Origin: Arabidopsis thaliana
Lineage: Eukaryota > Streptophyta > Magnoliopsida > Brassicales > Brassicaceae
Direction: 5' to 3'
Length of the DNA: 64,000 nucleotides
NCBI RefSeq assembly: GCF_000001735.4
Contig: NC_003074.8
Coordinates: forward strand, 8,928,101 to 8,992,100
Shown here: in pieces, positions 24,908-38,394 of the stretch
How positions within the stretch are numbered: position 1 is the first letter of the stretch
Layout: each line of letters opens with the position of its first letter
Program-made: the position numbers and the translations under genes
Notes under the pieces: generated by a model
Told to the model about the DNA's origin: nothing
The model's input: only the letters and a program-made list of their open reading frames with translations
Databases searched by the model: none

Positions 24908-27521
24908 ATGTCATCTGCTTCTTCTCCACCGCCGCCGCAGGTTTTCGTCCCAGAGCCACTTTTTTCCGAACCCCCGCCTCCTCCCAAAGCACCCGTTAAC
25001 GTTTCCCTATCTCCACCGCCTCCTCCGCGGTCTCCCTCCACATCCACTCCACCTAGGTTGGGAAATCGAAACCCTCCACCTCCAGCGAGTCCCTCTGGCC
25101 AGGAACCTACAACTCCAACTATGACCCCAGGCTTTTCTCTATCACCGCCGTCTCCCTCAAGATTATCAACGGGAGCTGTGGTCGGGATCTCCATAGGAGG
25201 AGGAGTTTTTGTGTTGACTTTGATTTTTTTCCTTTGTAAGAAGAAACGACCAAGAGACGATAAAGCACTTCCGGCTCCCATAGGTACAACAAAGATCTCC
25301 ATTAGAAGAATAAATGGATTCCTGAACTATATATTGTTGCTCATTTCCTATGAATCAAACTCTCTTTAGGGCTTGTATTAGGCATCCATCAAAGCACTTT
25401 CACTTACGGGGAGCTAGCTAGAGCCACCAATAAATTCTCTGAGGCCAATTTGTTAGGAGAGGGTGGATTTGGATTCGTATACAAAGGTATATTGAATAAT
25501 GGAAATGAAGTTGCAGTTAAACAGTTGAAAGTAGGGAGTGCTCAGGGTGAGAAAGAGTTTCAGGCTGAGGTTAATATTATTAGCCAAATTCACCATAGGA
25601 ATTTGGTTTCCCTTGTCGGTTATTGCATCGCTGGTGCTCAAAGATTGCTTGTCTATGAGTTTGTTCCCAACAACACTCTCGAGTTTCACCTCCATGGTTA
25701 GGAAAACAAAACAAAACTCTCTTATGGTTTCTTGCATGCTTGAATGCTTTAAAATGAGTACTGATGGTTTTTATTTGGGAATTGAATTTGTGGTAGGGAA
25801 AGGACGGCCTACGATGGAATGGAGTTTAAGATTAAAGATTGCTGTCAGTTCTTCCAAAGGATTGTCTTATCTTCATGAAAATTGTAAGTCTAAGATCATT
25901 TTTAATAAATATTGGCCATGTTTGTTAATTTGTCACGCATGTATATATATTCGCAGGCAATCCTAAAATCATCCACCGTGATATCAAGGCGGCAAACATA
26001 TTGATTGATTTCAAATTTGAAGCAAAGGTACGATTTATCTTTCTTTCTTTTTTAAGTTTCCATTAAGACATTGTGATTATATGTAACTTGGTACGATTAT
26101 TTTCGTCAGGAAACCTTTGTGTTTTGTGTCTTTATTCTATCTTTTAGGTTGCTGATTTTGGTCTCGCCAAGATTGCTTTGGATACAAACACTCATGTATC
26201 TACACGTGTTATGGGAACCTTTGGGTAAAGATCATCTTGAATCTACTAAATATGTACATTTATGCTCATTTTGTACTTATTTTTGTGATCCTTATATCAT
26301 CGTAGAAATTACTGAAACTTATGGTTATGGGATTTTAGGTATTTGGCTCCGGAATATGCTGCAAGTGGAAAGCTTACTGAAAAGTCTGATGTTTACTCAT
26401 TCGGCGTTGTACTTTTGGAGCTAATAACGGGACGTCGCCCTGTTGATGCAAACAATGTCTATGCGGATGACAGCTTGGTTGATTGGGTAATAAATATAAC
26501 TGCAAATAATTTAGCCTTCACATGATTTTACCATTTGACTGTTGAAAATGATGCAAATGCTACGTGTGCATGGAAGTAGGCACGACCATTGCTTGTACAA
26601 GCACTTGAAGAAAGTAACTTTGAAGGTTTGGCTGATATAAAGCTGAATAATGAGTATGATAGAGAAGAGATGGCTCGCATGGTTGCTTGTGCTGCAGCTT
26701 GTGTCCGCTATACAGCTCGCCGAAGACCTCGCATGGACCAGGTAACTTAATTAGTCTTTAATTTTCTTAGCAAAAAAAAAAAAACTGTCTTTGTTTTAGG
26801 GGTTGACATTTGGTTTTTCAGTTTTGAAATATGTAAACGGTAGAACCAAAATATGTTCAGTTTTTGTTTTGGTTGGTTATGAATACAAAAATTACCAAGA
26901 CATAAATCAGATTTTAGTTTTAACCAATATTTATATATCTTATAATAAAATATATTTATAGTATAGAGCTAGTGTATACCAAAAATATGATTTTGATTTT
27001 GGTCATTTTGGTTGGTTCGGTGTTTATGCCTATATGTATTTTGTTGTATACATAGTATAATATATTTAAACAACATTACTTGAATAAAACTGACATGACC
27101 GAAAAGTGGGGCACATGTCTTCCTAGCCGGAATGTTTTGTTCAGTTTGCAAAATAGGAGTCAATTAAGATGTTAATAATGCGAACGGCTAATTGGTGTAA
27201 AAAATGAGCAGGTTGTGCGTGTGCTAGAAGGAAACATATCGCCGTCAGATCTGAATCAAGGGATAACACCCGGTCACAGCAATGTATACAGTTCATAGAG
27301 GAAGCACATATTATGATACGAGAACAATGTAGACGTACACGAGGAAGTTTCGGATAAAAATGGGGCACGGTGGGCGAGTACAGTAATCCAACTAGTGACT
27401 ATAGACTGTATCCGTCCGGCTGGACGCTCGAGCAGTGAGGGTCAAGCCACACGGGGAAATGGATTCGAGATGGGGAAGATTTAAAAGAACTGCTCAACGT
27501 TATGGTGGAGATTCTCTTTAA
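24908..27521 (+). CDS. PERK3: Proline-rich extensin-like receptor kinase 3
   Basis: Exons 24908-25283, 25370-25696, 25797-25883, 25957-26027, 26148-26224, 26339-26486, 26580-26741, 27212-27283 and 27405-27521 join in frame to about 478 aa. A short Pro/Ser-rich outer domain (1-85) precedes a membrane segment ([20 protein letters not shown]), a basic stop-transfer and the kinase: [67 protein letters not shown]. PERKs sit in the plasma membrane and are thought to sense the cell wall. All seven upstream intron positions match PERK1, its tandem partner 7 kb away. The 3' end has diverged: sequence that is coding in PERK1 appears to be spliced out here and the last exon is read in another frame. The upstream in-frame ATG at 24803 lies in DNA matching the PERK1 5' UTR, so I use the later start. 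Confidence 0.9.
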
Positions 27522-28180
27522 AAAAAGAGGGAAAAAGATGCATGGCTTTTTTGCATTTTGTAAAACTGTAATGATTTGATATTTGAGAAAATAGATTAAG
27601 TCTGATGTAATTGAACCAACATCTATATGTTACATTTTTTATTTTTTTTGGTGTCTTTCTCTAGGGGTTGTAATGTGCTCAAGATTGAGGTTGGATATTA
27701 TTCTCTCATTCTTTTCTATTTTCTCTGTTATGGGTTTGATGCTGAAATGTTGAATATCAGTATTGGGATTTCTTCTTGATTTTGATTGTTCTTGTTGGAA
27801 CTTTTCCTGCAGCATTGAAGATACATATGTATCATAGTAAAAAACAACACACAATTGATTTTGTTTATTATTCGTTTTGATTATTTGGAGCAATTGATAA
27901 ACATGTTTTGGATGTGATGGTGAAGTTAATTAAAGATTTCTGGTTCTGGATTCGCTTTTTAGTACTCGTATTACTTAGATGATCCTTATACTTGGTGTTA
28001 TTAAAAACAAAATTAATGATGAATATCTTTTTTCTAACAAACAAAAATTTACTTTAGTTGTCTTTCTTTTTTTCAATCCTCAAATATACCATTTATGTAA
28101 TAATCACCGATTACAAACCAAGTGTTTATCCTTCTAACTATTGGGTTAAACCAAATGTGGAGTTCAATTATCTAAAAATA
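27522..28180. other. PERK3 3' flank, no further gene
   Basis: AT-rich 3' UTR and spacer up to the target-site duplication of retroposon B. A short minus-strand frame (27893-27639) has no domain support. Confidence 0.4.
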
Positions 28181-28205
28181 GCATAATCATAGGAAAACGG
28201 ATAGC

Positions 28206-29634
28206 AAGGATAAGAATCAAAGAAAACAATTCTCGATGCGTTTTCTCTCTCGGGTACCATTTTCGAGGACAACTTCCCAATCAAACTTTCCGACGTCGGT
28301 GGAGCTCTTACTCACCGGCGTCAGAAGATCCCAAATTGCTTCAATCTCTATTATCTTTGCATCACTTTTGTAACCCTTTTAAGCTTTTCTCTCCATCTTC
28401 CCGACCACCACAACAACCTTCCATTAAATCCATCTTCAATTCTCGGAGATCACTTAACCATACCCTTCAACGTTGCTTCACTCCGTCGATCTACTTCAGT
28501 GGCAACTGTCGACGATTATTACCCCGCCCTAGTGCTAACGAGATCTCTCACTTCCAAATCTGCAGTTCCTCAACCCAAATGGTACCGTCACTCGTCGATC
28601 TTGAGTCTCTGGACCACTTTTGTGCCACAACTTCCGGTGAAGTTTCATTCCACTCTGATCTTCAACTCACCGAAGTCCTGCCGCCACAGTCACCAACTCT
28701 TCATCGCAGCCACAGAGACACTAGGGTTCCTGTTATTGGGCCTCCCCCATTTCAGCCCATTTCTCTCTTGGCCCATTGTCATAAGTGACGACCCACCTCC
28801 TTTATCTATTAGGCCTAGGTTTTGGCTAAACTTTCCCCTGTTCTTTCTCTGTCAACGTTTGTGTCGATTGCTGAAAATAATTGTTAGATGTCAATTAATC
28901 CATAATCAATCATCGTTGCTCTGCTGGTACAAACCTTCTTTGAGAACCTGGTTATTAGAGTCACCTAGGGATTCTACTCTTGTTTCTAGATCCTTTTATC
29001 GAAGCCATTTACAAAGGTTGAGAAAGTGCGGCATTATGATCCCGTCACCAAGGTGCGGTGATTACCGCAGCTTTCTCACCTTCCAATCTCCGTCTCCTTT
29101 GTTCACTGAGTTCTCTCTTATGAAATCTATCAATTTCAGTGATAAATTCCTTATGCTCATGAAAACCTTGAAGCTTAGGTCTTGTAATTTTCTACTTGTG
29201 TTAAACCAAAGACTAACTTTGTGTGACATTCTTAATCTCCATAGTCAAAGACATTATGCGAGAGAGAATCCACCTGTTTTGTTGCAGTTTCACACATATC
29301 TCTTGCGAATCCTGGTTATTGTTTCAGCGATTTTTTTGAGTTTGACTACAGACCCTTACTCCTTCTCAACGTCATTATGTCTTGTGACAATGACCAATTT
29401 TCCACTTCTCGGATCGACCGAAGTTGTGTCTCCGATTTACCTTCTTCTCGTATGTGGCATTGTGTTCTACAACTTTTGTCTCCGAGTTAGCATGGTTTTA
29501 TCATCGGACTATTGTATTTTTATCTTTATTGCTTTTATTTTTGTTGTACTAAAGTCTGAGAATGATATTTTCTTAAGCTTTGTACTAAGTTTGAGTGATT
29601 GAACGAAAACAAAGTTTATTGACAAAAAAAGAAA
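28206..29634 (+). mobile_element. Non-LTR retroposon B, relative of the 9-kb element
   Basis: It is bounded by a 15-bp direct repeat, AGGAAAACGGATAGC, at 28191-28205 and 29635-29649, and ends in ATTGACAAAAAAAG. A 367-codon frame (28499-29602) lacks any retroelement enzyme motif but shares with element A, in the same frame, the motif GIMI-SPR-GDYRSF and a preceding SLRT-L-S-R segment. The 5' region shares GGAGCTCTTACTCACCGGCG with element A. It appears non-autonomous and is inserted between PERK3 and PERK1. The intact target-site duplication argues for fairly recent insertion. Confidence 0.75.
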
Positions 29635-29649
29635 AGGAAAACGGATAGC

Positions 29650-32050
29650 TTTCTTGGCTGAACTATAGCAAATGCAATTTGCAATGTTTTAAGTCGTTAA
29701 GGTACTAACTACTAATCTCAAAAGATGAAAAAGATTATATAAGTGAATAAAATATCACCGCAAAGTGTTTATATGCATACTTTATCTTTCAAACATACCA
29801 GTTTCCGATAAATATACAACAAACCTTGTGTTTACGATGTAATGGTGTTCTCAATTAAAAAAGAAAAGAGAGCACTTTTCTATATAACAAATACAAGTTG
29901 AGAAAAAAGCCAAAATTGACTGGACCGAAGCTGTAGGAGAATGGGGGCGATAGGACCAAGGGAGAGTTACAATTTTATCACAAGCTTGTGTGTGTATGTT
30001 TTGTTTCTTTTCTTTAAATTTGGATGTTGACAGCTTTAATTTTTTCCTAAAAATATACACTAGAAAATTAGAGAATATTTAGAAGGTGAGACCAGCGAAT
30101 GTCATGCCACAAATCATGTTCATAATGTTATACCAAATAATCATAATGTCCCCATGTGACGCTTTACTTTTCTATATTATCTCGTAACCCCACTCATACG
30201 TTTTAGAAGAATTTTCACACAACTAAGATAAGTTGATTTTTGAGGCAAAATATTGTTTATTTTTTCTATCAATAAATCTTCGTAAGACTTTCCAATAAGA
30301 GAACATTTTTCTTATTCCTCTCGTGACAGAAGCAAATCATCCCATCCACACAAAGTCACAATCCAAGACACAAGCCCACCAATAGAGACTCCATCTCCTC
30401 ACTAAATTCATCTACAATAGTAATTCATTATTGCTATTATGTTACTATAATTGCTTTAAAATTGTTTCCTATGAATAATTGAATATCATAAGCAATATGA
30501 ACAAAGAATGATGTTCAAATCAAAATTCGAAGATAAGGATATAAAGTTATAATCGTGTTGAGTCATACACTTCGAGCTAAAGTTTTTCTTTAAACAATTG
30601 ATTTAGCTACCACTTAATCTAGTTGGTACTGAACAAGTAACAACATAAGTAGAAGATAAAGAGAAGAGAATATCTTACTTTGGGACTATTAGCCATGATG
30701 TCCACGACCAAATCGGCCTCCTCAAAATCAATTTTTGTCTAATTTTGTAATGTGAGACTTTATAACTTTTCCATAATATATAGCGGACGTTATTATTTTA
30801 CTCAAAATTGTATGTGGCTTCCATTTGACTACTAAATGAACAATATTATGAAACAAATAAAATGAACAAAAAAGTTGAACAAAAAAAATTATTTGAATAT
30901 TTTATTTAGAAAAAATCTGTTCAATAATATGCAAACCAAAATATCTCCGGCATGTGTAAACTAAATTGACTATACTAATTTAACAAATTATCACCGCAAT
31001 TACGCCGCGTTGAATTTGTTTTTCCTTAGATTTGGCGTGGGTCATCGAATGTTTAATTAAATTAACATAAAACCAAGATAGGCCATTGACCAAAATACAA
31101 TAATATTTTCATAAAACCTTATATTATTTTCTGAAGAGCAAAAACATTATCTGAGAATCTGGAGATAAAATTGACGTGACATTAAGAACCTTAATCGAAT
31201 TTGATTAACAAAATATTTCTTTGTTGCCCGTTTCAATTTTAGTGGATTATTTTGGTGTAACTTGACATTTTAGATAATTCTATTAATAATAGATTAGGGG
31301 AAATGTCAATGTAATAGGTGGCCTCGAATTTGTGTTGGTGCACTCCAGCTGTCTTCCTTCGCTTTGGAGCAAGTAGAATCCCAACTATTTTCTCCACACT
31401 TAAAAAACCTTAAATTACTCATTCTCAATCTTATATTTTCTATAAACGCAAATATTTTATGAAATTTTATACTATTAATAATCTAATTCCCTAAATATAT
31501 ATATATTTTGCATTTTTTACATCATATCTTTTTTTGCCTAAAATTTTATACGAGAAATTTTATACTATTAAGAATCTTATTGCCTAAAATTAACCACTTC
31601 TTTTTTTGGTGTTCTATTTCATGCACCGATATTAAAAATCGTAGGAATATCGATGGCCAAAATAAAATAAAATGGAAGAGGATCTAAACTTTGTATTTTA
31701 TACTGGTCCTAGTCCTAGAAAATCGAATTATTCAGTGTTTTCATTAAATGCATAGTTCAACATATTATTTGGCATGATAGATTGTCTGCAAATGACACAT
31801 CACTTTTCCTTTCTGCAAAAATAAAAGACTCTATAAAGTAACTTTAGAATTTATTCAGTTCCTCAACTCGATCTAGTCCCTTTAATTAAGCAAACATAAT
31901 TATTTAAACAACTCTTTTGAGAAAACATTTTTTCTCTTTGGTCAAATAACAAAACAAATTAATTCTTATTTCTACATTCAATTAAAAACATACCAAAACA
32001 TCTATTAACTTCTTAAATATTTTTTCTCAAATTTGTAGTCCAAAAAAAAC
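29650..32050. other. Large intergenic region upstream of PERK1, no gene
   Basis: About 2.4 kb of AT-rich sequence. It contains a ~35-bp imperfect direct repeat (GAAATTTTATACTATTAA at about 31460 and 31554). No exon or RNA gene was recognised. The last few hundred bases are the probable PERK1 promoter. Confidence 0.45.
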
Positions 32051-32310
32051 ACGACGCGTATGTTTTTTTTGTTGTTGTTGTGTAATAAGAAGAGAAAGAA
32101 CGTAAAAGAATTGACGCGGACGAATCGTGTTAGACCCAAAAAGAACAGCTTTCAATTCCATTGTCCAAATTCCTTATCAAAAAAAAACTCTACTCTCGGT
32201 GGCACCAGATCACTCCTCCTCTCTCTTCTCCTACCTTTTTCACATTCTCTTCTTCTTCTTCTCGTGAGAAAAAGAAAGAGAGATTCTTTATTCATTAGAT
32301 CGAAGCAAAA

Positions 32311-35203
32311 ATGTCCACAGCGCCGTCTCCAGGCACTACTCCATCACCATCTCCACCGTCTCCTCCCACAAACTCGACAACCACCACTCCTCCTCCAGCA
32401 GCCTCTTCTCCTCCTCCCACCACAACTCCTTCTTCTCCTCCTCCGTCGCCGTCAACTAATTCAACCTCTCCTCCTCCTTCTTCTCCTTTACCTCCTTCTC
32501 TTCCTCCTCCATCTCCTCCTGGATCTTTAACTCCTCCTCTTCCTCAACCTTCCCCCTCCGCTCCCATCACTCCTTCTCCACCGTCTCCCACCACACCCTC
32601 AAACCCTCGAAGCCCTCCATCTCCTAACCAAGGACCACCAAACACTCCCTCAGGATCTACTCCTAGAACTCCATCAAACACTAAACCGTCGCCGCCGTCT
32701 GATTCTTCCGATGGATTGTCTACCGGAGTTGTGGTAGGAATCGCCATTGGAGGAGTCGCTATTCTTGTTATACTGACTCTGATTTGTCTTCTCTGTAAGA
32801 AGAAACGAAGAAGAAGACACGACGATGAAGCTGCTTACTATGTTCCTCCTCCTCCTCCATCTGGTCCCAAAGGTAAATTCAAAGATCTCAACTTCATGAA
32901 ATAAAAATCGAATATTTAACCATAGTTGTTCAATTCTGATACGAATTGCTCAAATCTGATACTTGATTATGCATTGTTATCTGTTAAAGAGATTACCTTT
33001 GTGGAAAAGTTTCAAACTTTACAGAGATTTGATGTTGTTTATCAGCTGGAGGACCTTACGGTGGTCAACAACAGTATTGGCAACAACAAAACGCGTCACG
33101 GCCGTCAGATAATCATGTAGTGACGTCATTGCCACCACCTAAGCCTCCATCTCCACCACGAAAACCTCCTCCGCCACCTCCACCACCAGCATTCATGAGT
33201 AGCAGTGGTGGTTCTGACTATTCGGATCTTCCGGTTCTTCCTCCACCATCTCCAGGGCTTGTGTTAGGCTTTTCTAAAAGCACTTTCACTTATGAGGAGT
33301 TGTCGAGAGCTACTAATGGCTTCTCTGAGGCTAATTTGTTAGGACAAGGAGGGTTTGGTTATGTGCATAAAGGTATATTGCCTAGTGGGAAAGAAGTTGC
33401 TGTGAAACAGTTGAAAGCTGGTAGTGGTCAGGGAGAGAGAGAGTTTCAGGCTGAGGTTGAGATCATTAGCAGAGTTCATCACAGGCATTTGGTTTCTCTT
33501 ATTGGTTATTGTATGGCCGGTGTTCAAAGATTACTTGTCTATGAGTTTGTTCCAAACAACAATCTTGAGTTTCACCTCCATGGTTAGAACAAAACTAAAC
33601 TCTTTCTTTTGATTTTGTTACATTGCTTTGTTGTTTTCAGTTAGTGATGATTTGTTTGGGAATTGAATTTGTTATAGGTAAGGGACGGCCTACGATGGAA
33701 TGGAGTACTAGATTGAAGATTGCTCTTGGATCTGCTAAAGGACTTTCATATCTTCATGAAGATTGTAAGTCTAAAACCTTAAAAATTATGTACAGATGTT
33801 TGATAAATACTGTCTTTGTTTGTCACTGAGGTATATATATAAATATTTGCAGGCAATCCGAAAATCATTCACCGTGATATTAAGGCGTCAAACATATTGA
33901 TTGATTTCAAATTTGAAGCTAAGGTATGTTTACTCGATATGTTTTGTGAAGTGTTTTTGTAATTTGTGTCACTAAAGCTCTTCTTTCTTTCAGGTTGCTG
34001 ACTTTGGTCTTGCCAAGATTGCTTCTGATACAAACACTCATGTATCTACACGCGTGATGGGAACCTTTGGGTAAAAATCATCTTTAATCTACTAAACATG
34101 TACATTTATGCAGTTTGCTTAATGCATGTGATCCTTGTGCAACAAGTTCTGAAACTTTTGGTTTTGGGATTTTAGGTATTTGGCTCCGGAATATGCTGCA
34201 AGTGGAAAGCTCACAGAAAAGTCTGACGTTTTCTCATTTGGCGTTGTACTTTTGGAACTTATTACTGGGAGGCGCCCTGTTGATGCGAACAATGTCTATG
34301 TAGATGACAGCTTAGTTGACTGGGTACTTTACTATGACTGCAGATAATCTAAACTTCTGATTTTTCTACAATTTAACTGTTGACTAAAGCAAAAGCTATG
34401 TGTGATTGATGGTGGAACAGGCACGACCATTGCTTAACCGAGCATCTGAGGAAGGAGATTTTGAGGGTTTGGCTGATTCAAAGATGGGTAATGAGTATGA
34501 CAGAGAGGAGATGGCTCGCATGGTTGCTTGCGCTGCGGCTTGTGTTCGCCATTCAGCTCGCCGCAGACCTCGCATGAGCCAGGTAACTTAATCCTTTTCT
34601 CTAGAGAAGAGCATATTGGTTTGGTTCTGTTTATTTGGTAGAATAATATGTTTCCGTATGGTTTTAAAGAAAGGTTTTGATATGGTTTTTGTGAGAAAGA
34701 TCGGTTCAGTTATGTTCTTATGCCTAGCCCTACTTTTTGTTACCCATCATCATACTATCTAAACAACACCGATTGAATATGTCAAAAGAATTGGCTGCAG
34801 TTTCTTTTGTTTTCATTTTGCCAAGGATTGTCATTTTAACATATGTTAATGCTAATGGAGTGAGTGATTTGCTGTACAAAATGAGCAGATAGTACGGGCG
34901 TTAGAAGGAAATGTATCGCTGTCTGATCTTAACGAAGGGATGAGACCGGGTCACAGCAACGTATACAGCTCATATGGAGGAAGCACAGACTATGACACGA
35001 GCCAATACAACGACGACATGATAAAGTTTAGGAAAATGGCTCTTGGAACTCAAGAATACGGCACAACCGGCGAGTACAGTAATCCAACCAGTGACTACGG
35101 ACTGTACCCGTCTGGTTCAAGCAGTGAAGGTCAAGCCACACGAGAAATGGAGATGGGAAAGATTAAGAAAACCGGTCAAGGTTATAGTGGACCCTCTCTT
35201 TAA
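32311..35203 (+). CDS. PERK1: Proline-rich extensin-like receptor kinase 1
   Basis: Eight exons (32311-32872, 33046-33582, 33678-33764, 33853-33923, 33994-34070, 34176-34323, 34421-34582, 34889-35203) give 652 aa. Residues 1-140 are Pro/Ser/Thr-rich with SPPP-type repeats, the extensin-like outer domain. A membrane segment ([23 protein letters not shown]) precedes KKKRRRR. A second Pro-rich juxtamembrane stretch leads to the kinase: [12 protein letters not shown], catalytic Lys in VAVK (~308), HRD (~402-404), DFG (~422), and [20 protein letters not shown]. The tail is Tyr/Ser/Gly-rich. PERK1 is a plasma-membrane/wall-associated kinase linked to wounding and growth. The 5' UTR shares ATTCCATTGTCCAAATTCC with DNA upstream of PERK3, confirming tandem origin. 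Confidence 0.97.
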
Positions 35204-35687
35204 ACCATAAGAGTGGAGAAATTGCAGGTTTTTTTTGGATTCTTTTTCTTATTAACTGTAAAGATTTGAGGAAATTGCCTTACTCTCTAATTGATTTACT
35301 ACGATATATGATACGTTTAAAATTGTTTTGCTTTGGTTTCTTCTTTAGATGTTGTGATGTTGATTGATTCTGGTTTGAATATTATTCTTTCATTCTTTTT
35401 TCTATTTTTCTTCTGAAGAATTTGTTTGTTATGTCTTTTGAGCTTTTGGCCTAGTTTGGTTAAGTTCCAACAAACTGTTCATTATACATCTACAAAGTAG
35501 AAACAAGCACTTCACAATACACAACCTCTACTTCTTATAATTTGACCATAGAAAGACCAAAAAAATCGAATGTAATTGTGTTATTGGCAGTGGTGAAAGT
35601 GAAATTACAAATTACAAAAACCAAAATTTCAAAGTAAAATAAGACTAAACTCGAAGTGACACAACTCGCGAGTTCGCTCGTTCGTAA

Positions 35688-38394
35688 ATGGCGCGAGGTC
35701 TGTCTCTATGCTCCAATGGAAGAAAGTCTTCGACTTTACTCTCAAACTCCATCCCTAGGGTTTCAATTTCCTTTTCTCCTAAAACCCTTTTCACTTGTTC
35801 ATATCCACTTCAATCCCGCCACCCAAAATTCTCACAACGATTGTTCTGTAATCACGCCTGTGTCCCGGAGACTGTGGACGAAACGAGGTACAAGGAGCTT
35901 TTCAATAAGAGAATGGATATGGCAGGACTTAAACCTCACAACCGAATTGGTAATTGCTATTTTAAATTCAATTGGTTCCACTAAACCAGAAACAGTGATT
36001 GGATAAAATTGTGTTGTGTGTTTCAGCTTTGGGAGTTTCAGGTGGTCCTGATAGTATGGCTCTTTGTGTTCTAACTGCAAAATGGAAAACTGAAGGATTA
36101 AGTTGTGTTAATAAGACAGATGGTTTTATTGATGGACTTGTTGCTATAGTTGTTGATCATGGATTAAGACAAGAGAGTAAAGATGAAGCTGAACTTGTCT
36201 GTTCTAGAGTTTCTCAAATGGGTTAGTTTTTAGAGTAAGAACATTTGATGTAACCTTTTTGAGTATGTTTTAGTAACTTGAGGAACGTTTATAGGAATCA
36301 GATGTGAGATTGCAAGTTGTGATTGGGTTGATGGTAGACCAAAGCTTGGCCACTTGCAAGAAGCAGCTCGTGAAATGAGGTATGAGATGATTTCGAATGT
36401 GTGTTTTCGACAACAGATTGAGGTCTTGCTTATAGCGCATCATGCAGATGACCAGGTAAAAGGGTCTTTGAGAATTTAGAGAAGTAAAGTGTTATGTTGA
36501 GATGTTCATGAAATGTTGTCTGAAGTTGGATGCAGGCTGAGTTATTCATTCTCAGGTTATCTCGTAGTAGCGGTGTACTTGGTCTTGCGGGTACAGCTTT
36601 TGCTTCCGAGATTTTCTCCAGAAATCTGCAGTTAGATGCAAAACATATGAAGAACCAATCTATTCGCTTAGTGCGTCCGCTACTAGATTTATGGAAAGAA
36701 GACATGTACAAGGTTCTCTTAAAACTAGAAACTCAAGAATTTATCGTTTTATGGTTTGTTGACATCAACTCTTATCTTATTTCCTAGCAGATATGTCAAT
36801 GGGGTAGACAAGATTGGGTTGAAGATCCAACTAATCGTAGTCAGTTGTTTGTTCGGAATAGGATTCGAACATCAATAGGAAATCTAGAATCAGGCAAGTC
36901 TATCAAACATCAAACCAAACTTGTTCTCTAAATCTTGATGACTAATATAAGTTATTGTTTTCCTTTTCAGGTAGCTTCAAGTCAGAGCTGCAAGCAGTCA
37001 TTTCTGAATGCAGGAGAACACGTTCATTTGTTGATAAAGTTTGTACAGACTTAATACATCAGACCGTAACAGTGACAGATGTAAGAGCATTTTCCAGTTT
37101 AAGCACATATGTATAAACTGTTTCTGGATCGGGTAAGTGTGAAAATTCATCTCTGTTTTGATGTTGGAATTAGCAGAAAGGGTATGCTATTCTTGATCTA
37201 GAGAGACTTAATCCTTCAGGAGTTAAAGACATTTGCCTCTCAAAGTATCTCTTTGCGGTCCTGCAGGTGTTACATCTTGAGTTTTTTTCTTTGGTAAAGT
37301 TACTGCCCTTTGAGTGTTTTCTTGACTATTCTTTGCTCTCGAATCTGCAGTTTATCTCTCAACGGCAAAGACCAATCAGAGGAAACACTTCAAAGTTGCT
37401 TTTGAACTATATCCGCGCAATTCCGTGCAGGGTAATCATTTTCAAAGTTGTTCTGTTTCTCTAGATTTTGATCTGTACTAACATTTGCTTCATTTGGCTA
37501 CTCAGACATCTCTAACAGCTGCTGGTTGCTACCTTAGTCCTGCTCCAGGGTCGAAGGGTACCAAAATTATAGTCTCATGTTCTGTTGACTGTCCTTTACC
37601 ATCAAAGACAGAACTCTTGAACATTTCCTTCAATGAAACTCCATCTGATGACCTTGGACAAATCATAGCAGACGCAAAATCGTTTTCTGACCATGTGGCT
37701 CCAACCAGCTTGTTTGAAGTCCAGTTTCTGGATGTTGCATCTGAATCCGTATTGAGTAAAGCCAGAGAGCTCAATCTTCTCAGCGAATCGACGTATACAA
37801 CCATTGGTCTACTGCAGAGGGATGAAACTAAACGGTTTTTAACTAAAACAGAAGAGAAATCAGTGGAATTAGAGCATGGAACCAACATTGCAGCTTCCTC
37901 TGATAAAGTACATCTTTGTCTAGGGCAAAATCTCTACTTCATGAACCGTTTTCTCATCAGATGGAACCTAAGTGACCACCAATGTAATGAAGCAGACTGC
38001 AGAAATTGTCCAGTGAGTACTGCTACATCAATGGAGGTTCGGCACATGGTTGAACCCGACTGGTTATATCTAGCTGAGCTTTCAAAATGCTCAACCTCAA
38101 ATCATTCTATTTCATCCTCACAAAAAGCTCTCAGGTCCTTAAAGTTGATCCCAGCCGCTGCAAGAAAAAGCCTTCCTGTCTTGGTCAATCACTGTGGATT
38201 ACTACTCTGCATACCAGTATGTGAAATCACCATTTTAAATCATTTGTTTTGTCGGATTTAACTATAAGACCATACATTGATTCTCGTCTCTGTGTTTTCA
38301 GGCTATTGGCTTCAGTTATTGTTCATGCCTTGAGGCATCTGCAGTGTTTCTTCCAAGAATACCACTCGGAGGCGGTCATAGCTCATTTCTCTAG
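35688..38394 (+). CDS. RSY3: tRNA(Ile)-lysidine synthetase-like protein (TilS type)
   Basis: Ten exons (35688-35949, 36027-36221, 36295-36455, 36536-36712, 36791-36893, 36971-37080, 37177-37266, 37351-37431, 37506-38216, 38302-38394) join in frame to about 660 aa. The PP-loop ATPase motif SGGPDSMAL is at ~92-100, followed by VVDHGLRQES, HHADDQAELFILRLSRSSG and WVEDPTNRS, all TilS signatures. TilS converts the wobble C of a tRNA(Ile)(CAU) to lysidine, needed in bacteria-like translation; a plastid role fits the basic, Ser-rich N-terminus. I recall this as RASPBERRY3, required for embryo development. Intron 5 starts with GC (CAG|GCAAGT), a non-standard donor. The acceptor of exon 7 is a TAGCAG tandem, allowing a one-residue variant. 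Confidence 0.92.

Noticed and set aside
26742-27211. Possible transposon in the long intron of PERK3
   Set aside because: Repeated TTTTGGTTGGTT-like motifs resemble degenerate repeats, but no ends or target duplications could be defined.
32060-32310. Long frame upstream of PERK1
   Set aside because: It is in a different frame from the PERK1 product and corresponds to the 5' UTR and an out-of-frame reading of the Pro-rich exon.
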